NCBI GenBank assembly: GCA_964393615.1
Contig: CAYMUR010000055.1
Location: 1 to 35,278, forward strand
DNA from: CAYMUR01 sp964393615
Lineage (GTDB): Bacteria; Planctomycetota; Planctomycetia; Pirellulales; Pirellulaceae
DNA length: 35,278 nucleotides
Reading direction: 5' to 3'
Shown: positions 25,043 to 33,711 of the stretch, piece after piece
Numbering within the stretch: position 1 is the first letter of the stretch
Layout of the letters: each line of letters begins with the position of its first letter
Program-made: the position numbers and the translations under genes
Notes under the pieces: generated by a model
The model's input: only the letters and a program-made list of their open reading frames with translations
Databases searched by the model: none
What the model was told of the DNA's origin: nothing

Positions 25043-25870
25043 ATGTACTACATCGATCCGCACATTCATATGATCTCCCGCACGACCGACGATTATGAAA
25101 CGTTGGCACGCATGGGCTGTGTTGCCGTCAGTGAGCCCGCTTTCTGGGCCGGTTTTGATCGGGGTAGTGTCGAAAGCTTTCGAGATTATTTTTTTCAGCT
25201 TACTGATTTCGAACCGCGACGGGCCGCACAATCGGGCATCAGCCACTATACCTGGCTCTGTATCAACGCCAAAGAAGCTGAAAACGTGACGCTCTCACGA
25301 CAAGTACTGAAGATCATTCCGGAATTGCTCGATCATCCCGGTGTCCTCGGAATTGGTGAGATTGGACTGAACAAAAACACTAAAAATGAAGCAACCGTTT
25401 TTTTGGAACATATTGACCTGGCAGTAAAACATGACCAATCGATCTTGATCCATACACCTCATTTGCAAGACAAATATCCTGGAACTTGCATGATTCTGGA
25501 CATGTTGTGCAGTGACCAACGTCTCAATCGGCAACGTGTACTGGTCGACCACGTCGAAGAACACACTGTCCGTGCGGTCCTCGAAGCCGGATTCTGGGCT
25601 GGCATGACACTTTACCCCGTTAGTAAATGCACCCCTCAACGCGCTGTTGATATTGTCGAGATTTATGGACCGGACCGCTTACTCGTGAATTCAGCAGGAG
25701 ACTGGGGCCCCTCGAAACCAACAGCGGTGCCGGATTTCATTATGGAAATGCGACGTCGCGGTCACGCAGAACAACTCATTCGCCGAATCGTACTGGACAA
25801 CCCCATCGAGTTTTTCCAGCAAAGCTCAAACTTTAAGGTTCCAGACCGCATAGAAGGATGTAATCAATAG
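25043..25870 (+). CDS. eboB: TatD-family metal hydrolase, EboB type
   Basis: A 275-residue TIM-barrel amidohydrolase. Metal ligands are visible: H7 and H9 in DPHIHM, E106 in GEIGLNK, H137 in HTPH, H170 in VDHVEEHT and D220 in NSAGDWG. The strings SRTTDDYE near the start and GFWAGMTLYP later mark the EboB branch of the TatD superfamily rather than the DNase/RNA-processing TatD proteins. EboB is one of the ebo genes found in pseudomonads, cyanobacteria and some algal plastids, where the cluster is needed for secondary-metabolite formation or trafficking (scytonemin in cyanobacteria); its substrate is unknown. ATG 25043 gives the family N-terminus. It converges on the eboC-type gene, 86 bases between the stops. 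Confidence 0.85.
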   Translation: MYYIDPHIHMISRTTDDYETLARMGCVAVSEPAFWAGFDRGSVESFRDYFFQLTDFEPRRAAQSGISHYTWLCINAKEAENVTLSRQVLKIIPELLDHPGVLGIGEIGLNKNTKNEATVFLEHIDLAVKHDQSILIHTPHLQDKYPGTCMILDMLCSDQRLNRQRVLVDHVEEHTVRAVLEAGFWAGMTLYPVSKCTPQRAVDIVEIYGPDRLLVNSAGDWGPSKPTAVPDFIMEMRRRGHAEQLIRRIVLDNPIEFFQQSSNFKVPDRIEGCNQ

Positions 25871-25956
25871 CCAATCTTTTTGCCTCAGCCCCATTTCAGC
25901 CGCTGTGCATTAACCAACCTAGTTGATGCACTCTAGAAGACGAATGTCCTCCATTG

Positions 25957-26934
25957 CTAAGTACTCGAAATCCATCTGGCCAGGACAAGATTCGGGACGA
26001 GCAACCCAAGGATGCCAACGACATACGACACGTCGGCAACCGCCAGAACGATCACTGCGTCGAGAATAATCAACGACAACAAGCACGTTTTCACCGCAAC
26101 TTGCACATTGGCAGAAGTTGGCTGGGGGATACATCGCAAACATCTCCAGGTAATAAGTAGGCCGATAACACTCGCAAGTAACGGGACTCGGCTGGCACGG
26201 ATGGAAAGGTCTTCGCGAGGCAGCCACCCTGGATAAACAGCTAATAAGCCGATGCCGAAAACAATCAAGGAGGTAGCCAAAAATAGTCGCCAGCGACTAC
26301 TGTCCCGAGCTTCCGTCTGTGCAAACAACGTAACTCCCAGGATATACACGCCAATCGCGCCCGCCGCTACGAGTTGCGCCGGCTCAAAATAAATCAAAAA
26401 AACCGAGTCACTTGTTGATGCACTCGTGGCCGCACTGGCACCCAGTAAAATATTCAAAAAGCGGCAGCAACCCATACAGGCAGGACCTATCGCGGTCTTT
26501 TTTAGCCAACCATCATAAGCAACCACGCACCCTGCCAACACCGTTGCCAAGGCGCCAGGCCGCCATGCATACGCCGTCTGACTGGCAACAAAACCATAAT
26601 AGCCAGCCAACCAACCGACCAAAATCCCTGCTCCCAGCAGGAGATAACCGAGCCGACCAGCCCAGCGAATATCGATCGCTCCACATACTAACGGCCGCTC
26701 TGACCTTTCGCGACGATCCTGCTCCACGTCGTAGTAATCATTCAACACCATACCGGCCAGGTACAACAAGCTGGAACAAAGCAGTGTCAAAAAAAACAAC
26801 GACCAGTCACCAACTACCCTGTGGGACAGCAAAGCCCCGGCGAGAATGTCCGCCACCACTGTCGGTAGGTTAGAAATCCGAAACAGTTGTAGATACGCTT
26901 TCCACATCGAGACACGTGGTGCTGCAAAGTCCAT
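25957..26934 (-). CDS. eboC: UbiA-family prenyltransferase, EboC type
   Basis: An integral membrane protein of 325 residues with about eight or nine helices. The first prenyl-diphosphate site is NDYYDVEQDRRERSERPL (residues 65-82; N65, D69 and D73 as in the NDxxDxxxD motif). The second aspartate region is reduced to AYDGWLKKTAIGPACMGCCR (near 155-175), which is the pattern I recall for the EboC branch. The reaction would be transfer of a polyprenyl group to a small acceptor; neither is known. The gene starts 20 bases after the TIM-barrel gene and is the last in a five-gene minus-strand operon beginning with the ABC ATPase. ATG 26934 is clear. Confidence 0.88.
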   Translation of the reverse strand: MDFAAPRVSMWKAYLQLFRISNLPTVVADILAGALLSHRVVGDWSLFFLTLLCSSLLYLAGMVLNDYYDVEQDRRERSERPLVCGAIDIRWAGRLGYLLLGAGILVGWLAGYYGFVASQTAYAWRPGALATVLAGCVVAYDGWLKKTAIGPACMGCCRFLNILLGASAATSASTSDSVFLIYFEPAQLVAAGAIGVYILGVTLFAQTEARDSSRWRLFLATSLIVFGIGLLAVYPGWLPREDLSIRASRVPLLASVIGLLITWRCLRCIPQPTSANVQVAVKTCLLSLIILDAVIVLAVADVSYVVGILGLLVPNLVLARWISST

Positions 26935-26954
26935 GCTCTTTTTCTTGTCTCCAT

Positions 26955-27803
26955 TTAGGACAATTCCGACAGCTGTCGCGTAAGAAACTGGTGTGCTTCT
27001 TCAGCTGCTTCGTCCGGATTTTCGATATACGGATACAGTTCAACGGTCAACCACCCCGTATATTGCGTGCGGGCCACAGCCTGGAGCGTTGCCGCAAAGT
27101 CGATCGCACCGCGACCGGGAATCAGGTGCTGATGAACGCGCGAAGCTGCGATGTCCTCAAAATGATAATGGACCGTGTGTTCAGCCATCCGTTCCACCCA
27201 GTCCTGCGGATCTTCCCCAACACAAAACGCATGGCCAATGTCAAAATTAAGCCCGATCCAAGTTGAATCCAGACGGTCAGCGAATTCAAGATACTGATCA
27301 AAACGTTCGATCATCAATTCAGGTTCCGGCTCGATCAACAGACGAACCTGCTCTTGTTCGGCAACTTCAATGCAGGGCATGATCTCATCATAGAAAATGT
27401 CGGCAGCACGCTCCCAGCTTTGATCAGGCGTCAGCCAACCACCCGGTTCTGTCGTCACGGTAGGTGCACCGATTTCTGCTGCAAGTTTTAACGCACGCTT
27501 GGTATGTTCCCGGCGGATCGCGCGATAATGCGGATCGGGGTCAGTCCAGCCAGGGTGCCAATACGGTTGACGTGGATCTGCCACGGCATTCATCATGAAG
27601 GCATTGATATTAGATATTTCCAAATCGTACTTTTCTAAATGCTGTCTGATCGATTCTTTGCGTTCGGGAAGCAGGCCTGCAGGCCAAGCGTGTGGTACGT
27701 CCGCCAAAACCTCTATGCCCCGGTAACCAAGTTGTGCAATTTTTTGAATTGTTTCCTCGATGGAAAAATGCATGTAGGCATTGCTGCTAAACGCGAGTTT
27801 CAT
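26955..27803 (-). CDS. Sugar-phosphate isomerase/epimerase-like TIM-barrel protein
   Basis: A 282-residue xylose-isomerase-like TIM barrel (AP endonuclease 2 superfamily). It starts MKLAFSSNAYMHFSIEETIQ and has the metal-site strands LLIEPEPELMI (near 155), GLNFDIGHAFCVGEDP (near 187), HTVHYHFEDI (near 210) and the late GWLTVELYPY. Similar proteins beside UbiA genes are, as I recall, common in planctomycetes. Canonical EboE is also a TIM-barrel protein but about 100 residues longer with a different N-terminus, so this may be a functional stand-in rather than EboE. Substrate unknown. ATG 27803 has GGAGG 11 bases upstream. It lies 28 bases after the second permease and 20 before the eboC-type gene. 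Confidence 0.85.
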   Translation of the reverse strand: MKLAFSSNAYMHFSIEETIQKIAQLGYRGIEVLADVPHAWPAGLLPERKESIRQHLEKYDLEISNINAFMMNAVADPRQPYWHPGWTDPDPHYRAIRREHTKRALKLAAEIGAPTVTTEPGGWLTPDQSWERAADIFYDEIMPCIEVAEQEQVRLLIEPEPELMIERFDQYLEFADRLDSTWIGLNFDIGHAFCVGEDPQDWVERMAEHTVHYHFEDIAASRVHQHLIPGRGAIDFAATLQAVARTQYTGWLTVELYPYIENPDEAAEEAHQFLTRQLSELS

Positions 27804-27831
27804 GTTTTTATTTTCCTCCCGCTCAACGCCG

Positions 27832-28701
27832 TTAACTGCTGGCGCTGCGATAGCTCAATAACGCTTTCGTAAACACAATCCGCGACACAAGGATACAGGC
27901 TATGGTGGCTACAATCGCGTATCCTGCCAACGGCAATTCCCACCAAGCATTCCCATCCGCTGCGCGTAACGGTTGGGCCAGCAGACGTGCCGGTACGTTA
28001 ATCACTACCAGAATAGGTACGACAAACGTAAACAGCCCCCACAAAGACCAGCCCCAGCCACGGGCATAAATCTCCATCGGATAACGGGAAAAATTTGTGA
28101 TGTAAAACCAGAAATCATAAAGTGACTGGTTACGACCCAACCAAATACTAGTTGCCGACAAGGTAATCATGAGACTATACAAAATTACCAACCCACAACC
28201 AACGTAAAACACATAGAGCAATACCATAAGGGGTGTCAGTTGCAACGGGTTCTCCGACTGGCCTGTCAACTTGCAGAGACTGTACACCAACAAAATTATT
28301 CCCATCACGAAATTCGCCAATGCTGACCAGTCGACTTTGGCAAACGAGATTAAAAACTGAGTGTCGATCGGTTTCAACAGTGCAAAATCCAGGTTGCCAG
28401 TACGGATCAGTTCACTGAATTCCTGCGCGTTCGGCATAAAAAAAGCTTGAATCAAACTGAACACAATCCAGGTTGTCGCCAGAAACACAAAAAATTCAAA
28501 TTGTTGCCACCCACTAGACTCCGCCAAGGGGCGGCTTTGTAAATGGTGAAACACGATGAGATAAAACCCCAGGTTCATCAGCGTCCACGAGATAGATGAC
28601 ACGCACTGAAGTATGAAATTGAAGCGGAACGCCATATCCCGCACCAAGCTATTGTGGGCAAAGGTGAGAAATACTCGCCGGTAAGATGGTCGCTCAGTCA
28701 T
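27832..28701 (-). CDS. ABC-2 family permease (second of two)
   Basis: A 289-residue membrane protein with six predicted helices and the DUF990-like ABC-2 permease pattern. An N-terminal cytoplasmic stretch is followed by MNLGFYLIVFHHL. The loop EFSELIRTGNLDFALLKPID (around residue 92) is a hallmark of this family: a gating loop ending in leucine-lysine-proline. It pairs with the permease 65 bases upstream to form a heterodimeric pore. The family exports lipids, glycolipids or small natural products; the cargo cannot be told. ATG 28701 is clear, and the TIM-barrel gene follows 28 bases after the stop. Confidence 0.88.
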   Translation of the reverse strand: MTERPSYRRVFLTFAHNSLVRDMAFRFNFILQCVSSISWTLMNLGFYLIVFHHLQSRPLAESSGWQQFEFFVFLATTWIVFSLIQAFFMPNAQEFSELIRTGNLDFALLKPIDTQFLISFAKVDWSALANFVMGIILLVYSLCKLTGQSENPLQLTPLMVLLYVFYVGCGLVILYSLMITLSATSIWLGRNQSLYDFWFYITNFSRYPMEIYARGWGWSLWGLFTFVVPILVVINVPARLLAQPLRAADGNAWWELPLAGYAIVATIACILVSRIVFTKALLSYRSASS

Positions 28702-28766
28702 TATAGGGGCCTACCGCCTGCCTGCCTTGTTGCAATTGGCAACACTACCAACTCATTCACCATGTC

Positions 28767-29609
28767 TTATCCACCAAATCCACTATAGTGTCGGGTACCC
28801 CGATTCCAGAGAATACGGCTGAGAACGATAAAAAATATCAACCAGCACGCTTCCAAACCAATTTCACGTCCGAGATCAGCACTATCAATTTTCCCCAGCA
28901 ACACGGCAGCCGGGAAATACGCCAGATATTTTAACGGCAACAAATCAACAAGCTGCTGATAGGGGGATGGTAACATGTCCAGCGGAAACATATGGCCCGA
29001 GAGAAAAAAGCTTAATAACATGTAGACAAATAACAACGAACTGACTTCCAAAAACCAGAATCCGCTGAGTCCAATCGAGACTTCGAGGAAATAGCCTAGC
29101 AGGAAACCAAGCACCAACGAAGCCACGAAGGCGGCGAGCACATCCCATTCAGGCCAACCGGCGGTAAAATACGATCGACACAAAAAGAACACGAAAACGA
29201 AGGGAAATAACGCAACTGAATAATAGGCCAGCTTGTGAGCAACTCGGCTGATTAATAGAAATCCAACCATGTCGACCGGTTGTATGAGGAACTTTTTCAC
29301 CTCCCCGTCACGAATCTGGCGGGCAACCCCCGAAGCCAACCCCGGCATACTGGAAAAAGCACGCCCCACCATCGTTAACAGGTAATAAGCAACCATATCG
29401 GGGTACGTGTAATCGGCAACCTTGGCCTGCCCACCCAACGATTCATAAATCGCCTTCCACAGAAAAATCTGCGTAATGATGGGCAAAAATCGCATCAAAG
29501 TTCCCAACGCAAAATCACCTCGATAGACAAGGCGTTCCTCCAGCGCAATGCGAAAAATCGTCCACCAGCTAACGGCGAGTGCGTACATAGATTGTATCTG
29601 AGGAGTCAC
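28767..29609 (-). CDS. ABC-2 family permease (first of two)
   Basis: A 280-residue membrane protein with six helices, partner of the next permease. The family loop reads ARQIRDGEVKKFLIQPVDMV (about residues 95-115), matching the GxxxxxLxxP gating loop of the other subunit. The C-terminal half has long hydrophobic helices and ends RNRGTRHYSGFGG. The frame begins at GTG 29609, whose GTGA overlaps the stop of the ATPase gene by four bases, giving translational coupling; the internal ATG at 29588 is the alternative. No ribosome binding site is seen, which fits coupling. Confidence 0.88.
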   Translation of the reverse strand: MTPQIQSMYALAVSWWTIFRIALEERLVYRGDFALGTLMRFLPIITQIFLWKAIYESLGGQAKVADYTYPDMVAYYLLTMVGRAFSSMPGLASGVARQIRDGEVKKFLIQPVDMVGFLLISRVAHKLAYYSVALFPFVFVFFLCRSYFTAGWPEWDVLAAFVASLVLGFLLGYFLEVSIGLSGFWFLEVSSLLFVYMLLSFFLSGHMFPLDMLPSPYQQLVDLLPLKYLAYFPAAVLLGKIDSADLGREIGLEACWLIFFIVLSRILWNRGTRHYSGFGG

Positions 29610-30583
29610 GTTAATGAGGAAAAAACGTCCGCTATGACGTCTTCCAATGGTGGGTCTTCGACACTCACATCTTCCACGGAATGTCGCGCCAATATCTTAG
29701 CCAGGGCCTGGGTAACATCCGGACGGGCAATCCGCAGCCTGGCTTTTGGCGCAATCATTTCCAGCACTTCACCGTAAACCTCCAAGTCCGCAGGGACCTG
29801 GTCCTCGGCAAAGGCCAGTGTGACGATCTTGTGACCGCTAAACCCATCAATGATACCTGACAGGGAACCGTCGTATTTAATACGTCCCTGGGCGATCACG
29901 ACAACACGTTGACACAAAGCTGCAACATCTTTCATATAATGGCTGGTAAGTAAAATCGTAATTTGGCGGTCCTGCTGATATTGCTTTAAGAATTGCTGAA
30001 TGCTGTGTTGTGCAACAACGTCCAGCCCAATGGTTGGCTCATCCAAAAAAAGCACGTCAGGAGAATGGAGCAAAGCAGCGATCAGCTCCATTTTCATTCT
30101 TTCCCCCAACGACAATTCCCGCACCGGCTGACCAAGGAGTGATTGCACGTTTAGTAGCTGTGTCAGTTCGTCCAGCGTACGGCGAAAATCAGCAAGCGGG
30201 ATACGGTATATTTGTTGGTGCAACCGAAATGATTCGTTGGCCGGCAGATCCCACCAGAGCTGGTTCTTTTGGCCCATTACCAAGGCAAAACGACGTCGAT
30301 ATTCGTTATCACGTTTCCAGGGTACGTGTCCTAAAACCGTAGCCCCGCCGCTCGTCGGATTGATGACACCGGATAATAGTTTGAGCGTTGTCGTCTTTCC
30401 CGCACCGTTGGGTCCCAGAAATGCGACAAATTCCCCTCGATCCACCGTCAAATCAATGGCCTGTACTGCCTCGACTTGACGATATTCACGGTGAAACAGA
30501 CCGCGCAGCGATGCCAGCAACCCTTCGTTTTTCTGATAGACACGGTAAGTCTTCGCGAGTTTTTGAATTTCAATGACTGGCAT
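29606..30583 (-). CDS. ABC transporter ATP-binding protein
   Basis: The ATPase of the ABC-2 exporter, 325 residues from ATG 30583. Walker A is GPNGAGKTT (about residue 60), Q-loop MGQKNQLWWDLP, signature RELSLGERMKMELIAAL, Walker B DVLFLDEPTIGLD, and H-loop TSHYMKD. The 90-residue C-terminal tail after the ATPase core is of the kind found in lipid- and O-antigen-type exporters. The frame extends 53 codons further upstream but the family start VIEIQKLAKTYRV lies here. It heads the minus-strand operon and overlaps the first permease gene by four bases. No Shine-Dalgarno precedes it, and a TATAAT lies only 9 bases upstream, so its message may be nearly leaderless. Confidence 0.92.
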   Translation of the reverse strand: MPVIEIQKLAKTYRVYQKNEGLLASLRGLFHREYRQVEAVQAIDLTVDRGEFVAFLGPNGAGKTTTLKLLSGVINPTSGGATVLGHVPWKRDNEYRRRFALVMGQKNQLWWDLPANESFRLHQQIYRIPLADFRRTLDELTQLLNVQSLLGQPVRELSLGERMKMELIAALLHSPDVLFLDEPTIGLDVVAQHSIQQFLKQYQQDRQITILLTSHYMKDVAALCQRVVVIAQGRIKYDGSLSGIIDGFSGHKIVTLAFAEDQVPADLEVYGEVLEMIAPKARLRIARPDVTQALAKILARHSVEDVSVEDPPLEDVIADVFSSLT

Positions 30584-30592
30584 GACGTGCCG

Positions 30593-30598
30593 ATTATA
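30593..30598 (-). promoter_or_regulatory. TATAAT box close to the ABC ATPase start
   Basis: A perfect -10 hexamer on the minus strand, ending 9 bases before the ATG. There is no good -35 box at 16-18 bases. If used, transcription would start within a few bases of the ATG. Confidence 0.3.
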
Positions 30599-30911
30599 GT
30601 TGAGCCGGGCATTCTCGATACCCACCTTGCAGCATTGCCCGGCGTCTTCCATTAAAAATACCCCCGAATTTAAGGAAATCCCCCCAGTTTGATGCGATTT
30701 CCACCATTTGACTACCCTCACTGACGGCTGGGGAAAATCCAAATTTCACCTGTGGAGAACATTCGCCGGAGTGAAATACCACTCCACCGTCAGCAATCAT
30801 CTGCGGTGACAAAATACCTACAAGAATCATGCGAAAACTTGGCAGTCACGTGAAACGCCTGATAGGAAATATCGCAAAACCCGTGGTATTCACAGCAAAA
30901 CTACTTTTACA

Positions 30912-30940
30912 TTGTCGCTCGTACACCATTGAGATATAAT
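30912..30940 (+). promoter_or_regulatory. Sigma-70-type promoter for ispF-cysS-ruvC
   Basis: TTGTCG (30912-30917), a 17-base spacer and TATAAT (30935-30940); 4/6 and 6/6 matches. It lies 38 bases before the annotated ispF frame, so the transcript leader would be about 30-50 bases. Confidence 0.5.
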
Positions 30941-30977
30941 TTCAGCCACCTGTAAACAGCATCAACTCGTACAAAGT

Positions 30978-31478
30978 TTGAAAGGAGGCGGGGATACGAT
31001 TCGAGTAGGTATCGGCCATGACACGCATCGACTCGACAACGGTGGACCACTACTGCTGGGAGGGGTCAATATTCCACACAACCGGCATCTCGTTGGCCAC
31101 AGTGATGCCGACGTGTTATTGCATGCTGTCACAGACGCACTGTTGGGCGCTGCCGCACTAGGTGACATCGGGGAAATGTTTCCCGACGATGATGAGACCC
31201 ATCGTGGTCGTAACTCAGCCGACATGTTGCGACAGGCCATGCAACGTGTTCGTGAGCACCAATTTGAAATTGGCAATCTGGACTGTATTGTTTTTGCCCA
31301 ACGTCCCAAGTTATTGACATTTAAATCGAGCATTCAACAACGCATTGCTGAAATCCTGAAAATTACTGTTGATCAAGTTGGTATCAAAGCGAAAACAGGT
31401 GAACATTCCGGTCCCATAGGAAAAGAAGAAGTCATGATGGCACAGTGTGTTGCCTTACTGTATTACGTGAAATCTTGA
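30978..31478 (+). CDS. ispF: 2-C-methyl-D-erythritol 2,4-cyclodiphosphate synthase
   Basis: IspF forms the cyclic diphosphate of the MEP isoprenoid pathway, releasing CMP. The protein has RVGIGHDTHRLDNGG (zinc ligands D15 and H17 counted from TTG), VGHSDADVLLHAVTDALLGA (third ligand), GDIGEMFPDDD and the C-terminal KTGEHSGPIGKEEV; all active-site segments are present. The start is odd. TTG 30978 lies before a perfect AAAGGAGG (30981-30988). The natural N-terminus follows it, where only ACG (30996, 7 bases on) or ATT (30999, 10 bases on) could initiate. I give the TTG frame as the outer limit. It opens a likely operon with cysS (43 bases on) and ruvC, and supplies precursors that a UbiA enzyme could use. 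Confidence 0.93.
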   Translation: MKGGGDTIRVGIGHDTHRLDNGGPLLLGGVNIPHNRHLVGHSDADVLLHAVTDALLGAAALGDIGEMFPDDDETHRGRNSADMLRQAMQRVREHQFEIGNLDCIVFAQRPKLLTFKSSIQQRIAEILKITVDQVGIKAKTGEHSGPIGKEEVMMAQCVALLYYVKS

Positions 31479-31521
31479 TCTACTTCGACCAACCACTCCA
31501 CCATTTAAATACCTATTATTT

Positions 31522-33156
31522 ATGTCAACAACGATTGAAAAACAAAAATCGACCGCCATGTCTGAGACGATTTCCAATGTTCACATCTACAACACGTTGA
31601 CTCGGGAAAAAGAACCCTTTGTACCGGTCGTCCCCGGCAAAGTCGGAATCTATTTATGTGGCCCTACTGTCTACAAAGAATCTCACATTGGGCATATGGT
31701 TGGGCCTGTCATTTTCGACTGTATCAAGCGTTATCTCACTTATTGTGGATACGAAGTAACGTGGGTTGTCAATATTACGGACGTCGATGACAAGTTGATT
31801 GCCCAGTCCAAAGAGCGTGGTATTCCGATGTACCAGGTCGCCACGGAGATGACGATGGACTACTGCGCTAATCTACTGGCATTCGGTGTGGACCAAATCA
31901 CGCACATGCCACGTGCCACCGACAATATGGATGGGATTATCAAGTTTATCGCCAGCTTAATTGAAAAACAATTTGCCTACGAAGCGGACGGAGATGTGTT
32001 TTTCGACGTGGCTCGCGACTCGTCATACGGCAAATTAAGCAATCGCCGGTCAGACGACCAACAGGGAGAAGGCGGAGAAGCGGCGGCGAAAAAACGGTCG
32101 CCGAGTGATTTCGCGCTTTGGAAATCTGCCAAACCGGGAGAACCAATGTGGGACAGTCCTTGGGGAAATGGCCGGCCAGGCTGGCACATCGAGTGTTCCG
32201 CCATGAGCCATGAGATCCTCGGGGAAACATTCGATATTCATGGTGGTGGATTGGACCTCATGTTTCCTCACCACGAAAATGAAATTGCCCAAAGCGAATG
32301 CTGCCATGAAAAACCGATGGCCAAATATTGGGTGCACAACGGGTTGTTACGGGCCGAAACGGCAGGCAAGCTGGGAGGCCGGGCGGACCGTGAACATGCA
32401 GCAAAAACAGCTGTCGAATCTGATGAAACTGCCGCGGCTGGAAAGATGAGCCGCTCGCAAGGAGCGGGAGGCTTAAGAAACCTGATCACACAGCACGGTG
32501 GAGACCGGATCCGGTTCTTCCTGCTCCGTACGCATTATCGCAGTACCATCGTGTTCAGTGACGAAGCCATCGCAGAAGCCGGTACGGGACTCGACAAATT
32601 CACCACCTTTTTCGAACGTTATGAACGGGTGACCGGCCAAAGATTTTACCTGACACCGGACAGCAGCGACACTCGAAAACTTATAGCACAACGAGAAGAA
32701 GGTGAGTTCCAGCCCGGTGACGACTCGCTGTTGCTCGAAGTCAAACGACTACGAGATAGTTTTCTCAGAAAAATGGATGACGATTTCAACACCGGCGCGG
32801 CAACCAGTGACCTGTTTCAATTGCTATCGGCGTTAAATAAATTCATTGACGACCAGCAACTCGAAGACGTGGAGCAGCGCAACGCACAGTCTCTCTCGTC
32901 GTTTCTTCGCGGATCAGAAACACTGCGTGAATTATCCGCTATTTTAGGCCTGTTCCTTCGTCCGTCACGGGCGGTCGGAGGTGGAGCCGATGAGACGCTC
33001 CTGGATGATTTAATGCGATTACTGCTTGATCTCCGGAAAAATGCCCGCTCTCAGAAAGATTTCGCCACGGCCGATGAAATTCGCGACCGCCTCACTACTG
33101 CAGGGGTAACACTCGAGGACCGAAAAGACGGTACCGGCTGGAAACTTGAAAAATAA
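31522..33156 (+). CDS. cysS: Cysteinyl-tRNA synthetase with insertion near KMSKS
   Basis: Charges tRNA-Cys with cysteine. The 544-residue protein has HIGH as HIGHM (55-59), zinc ligands C46, C225, H250 and E254 (YLCGPT, WHIECSAMS, PHHENEIAQS) and the second signature as KMSRS (308-312). Two differences from the E. coli enzyme (461 residues) are visible. A basic, glycine/glutamate-rich stretch lies at about 177-192. An insertion of about 28 residues rich in alanine and charge lies just before KMSRS (about 279-306). An ATG at 31558 is a possible shorter start; neither start has a good ribosome binding site. ruvC follows 39 bases downstream. Confidence 0.95.
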   Translation: MSTTIEKQKSTAMSETISNVHIYNTLTREKEPFVPVVPGKVGIYLCGPTVYKESHIGHMVGPVIFDCIKRYLTYCGYEVTWVVNITDVDDKLIAQSKERGIPMYQVATEMTMDYCANLLAFGVDQITHMPRATDNMDGIIKFIASLIEKQFAYEADGDVFFDVARDSSYGKLSNRRSDDQQGEGGEAAAKKRSPSDFALWKSAKPGEPMWDSPWGNGRPGWHIECSAMSHEILGETFDIHGGGLDLMFPHHENEIAQSECCHEKPMAKYWVHNGLLRAETAGKLGGRADREHAAKTAVESDETAAAGKMSRSQGAGGLRNLITQHGGDRIRFFLLRTHYRSTIVFSDEAIAEAGTGLDKFTTFFERYERVTGQRFYLTPDSSDTRKLIAQREEGEFQPGDDSLLLEVKRLRDSFLRKMDDDFNTGAATSDLFQLLSALNKFIDDQQLEDVEQRNAQSLSSFLRGSETLRELSAILGLFLRPSRAVGGGADETLLDDLMRLLLDLRKNARSQKDFATADEIRDRLTTAGVTLEDRKDGTGWKLEK

Positions 33157-33195
33157 CACCTGCCTCGACTTGAGCACGTGCGGATGGAGACATGC

Positions 33196-33711
33196 ATGTC
33201 AGTCAACGGAAATGACGACTCAACCTACCGCATTCTTGGTATCGATCCTGGGTTGAATGTGACAGGATATGGGGTCATCGACATACAGCACAATCGCATC
33301 AAGCTATGCGAAGCAGGTGTCGTGCGGGGAACACGCGGTGCTCCGTTAGTCGACCGCGTACATCAGATCCACACCGGAATCAACGAGGTTATCGAAAGCC
33401 TGCACCCTGATGCCATGGCCATCGAAGAACTCTATTCTCATTACAAGCGGCCACGAACTGCCATCCTGATGGGGCATGCCCGCGGTGTGATTTGCCTGGC
33501 AGCGGCAGAGCACCAAATACCGGTTACTAATTACGCCGCCACCAATATAAAAAAACTGATTACCGGTAATGGCCGAGCCACGAAAACGCAGATCCAGCTT
33601 TCGATCACCCGGGAACTGCAACTGGCAACGGTTCCCGAACCTGACGATGTCGCCGACGCTCTCGCCGTGGCTCTTTGCCATCATTACTCGAAACACTTTG
33701 CCCACTACTAA
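33196..33711 (+). CDS. ruvC: Crossover junction endodeoxyribonuclease RuvC
   Basis: RuvC cuts Holliday junctions as a dimer. The 171-residue protein has the acidic active site D17 (RILGIDPGLNVTGYG), E77 (AIEELY), D151 and D154 (PDDVADALAVALCH), plus HARGVICLAAAEHQIPV. ATG 33196 is selected because GGAG lies 6 bases upstream and leaves a short N-terminus; GTG 33178 and ATG 33184 are in frame but lack that spacing. It is the third gene of ispF-cysS-ruvC. No ruvA or ruvB follows. Confidence 0.95.
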   Translation: MSVNGNDDSTYRILGIDPGLNVTGYGVIDIQHNRIKLCEAGVVRGTRGAPLVDRVHQIHTGINEVIESLHPDAMAIEELYSHYKRPRTAILMGHARGVICLAAAEHQIPVTNYAATNIKKLITGNGRATKTQIQLSITRELQLATVPEPDDVADALAVALCHHYSKHFAHY

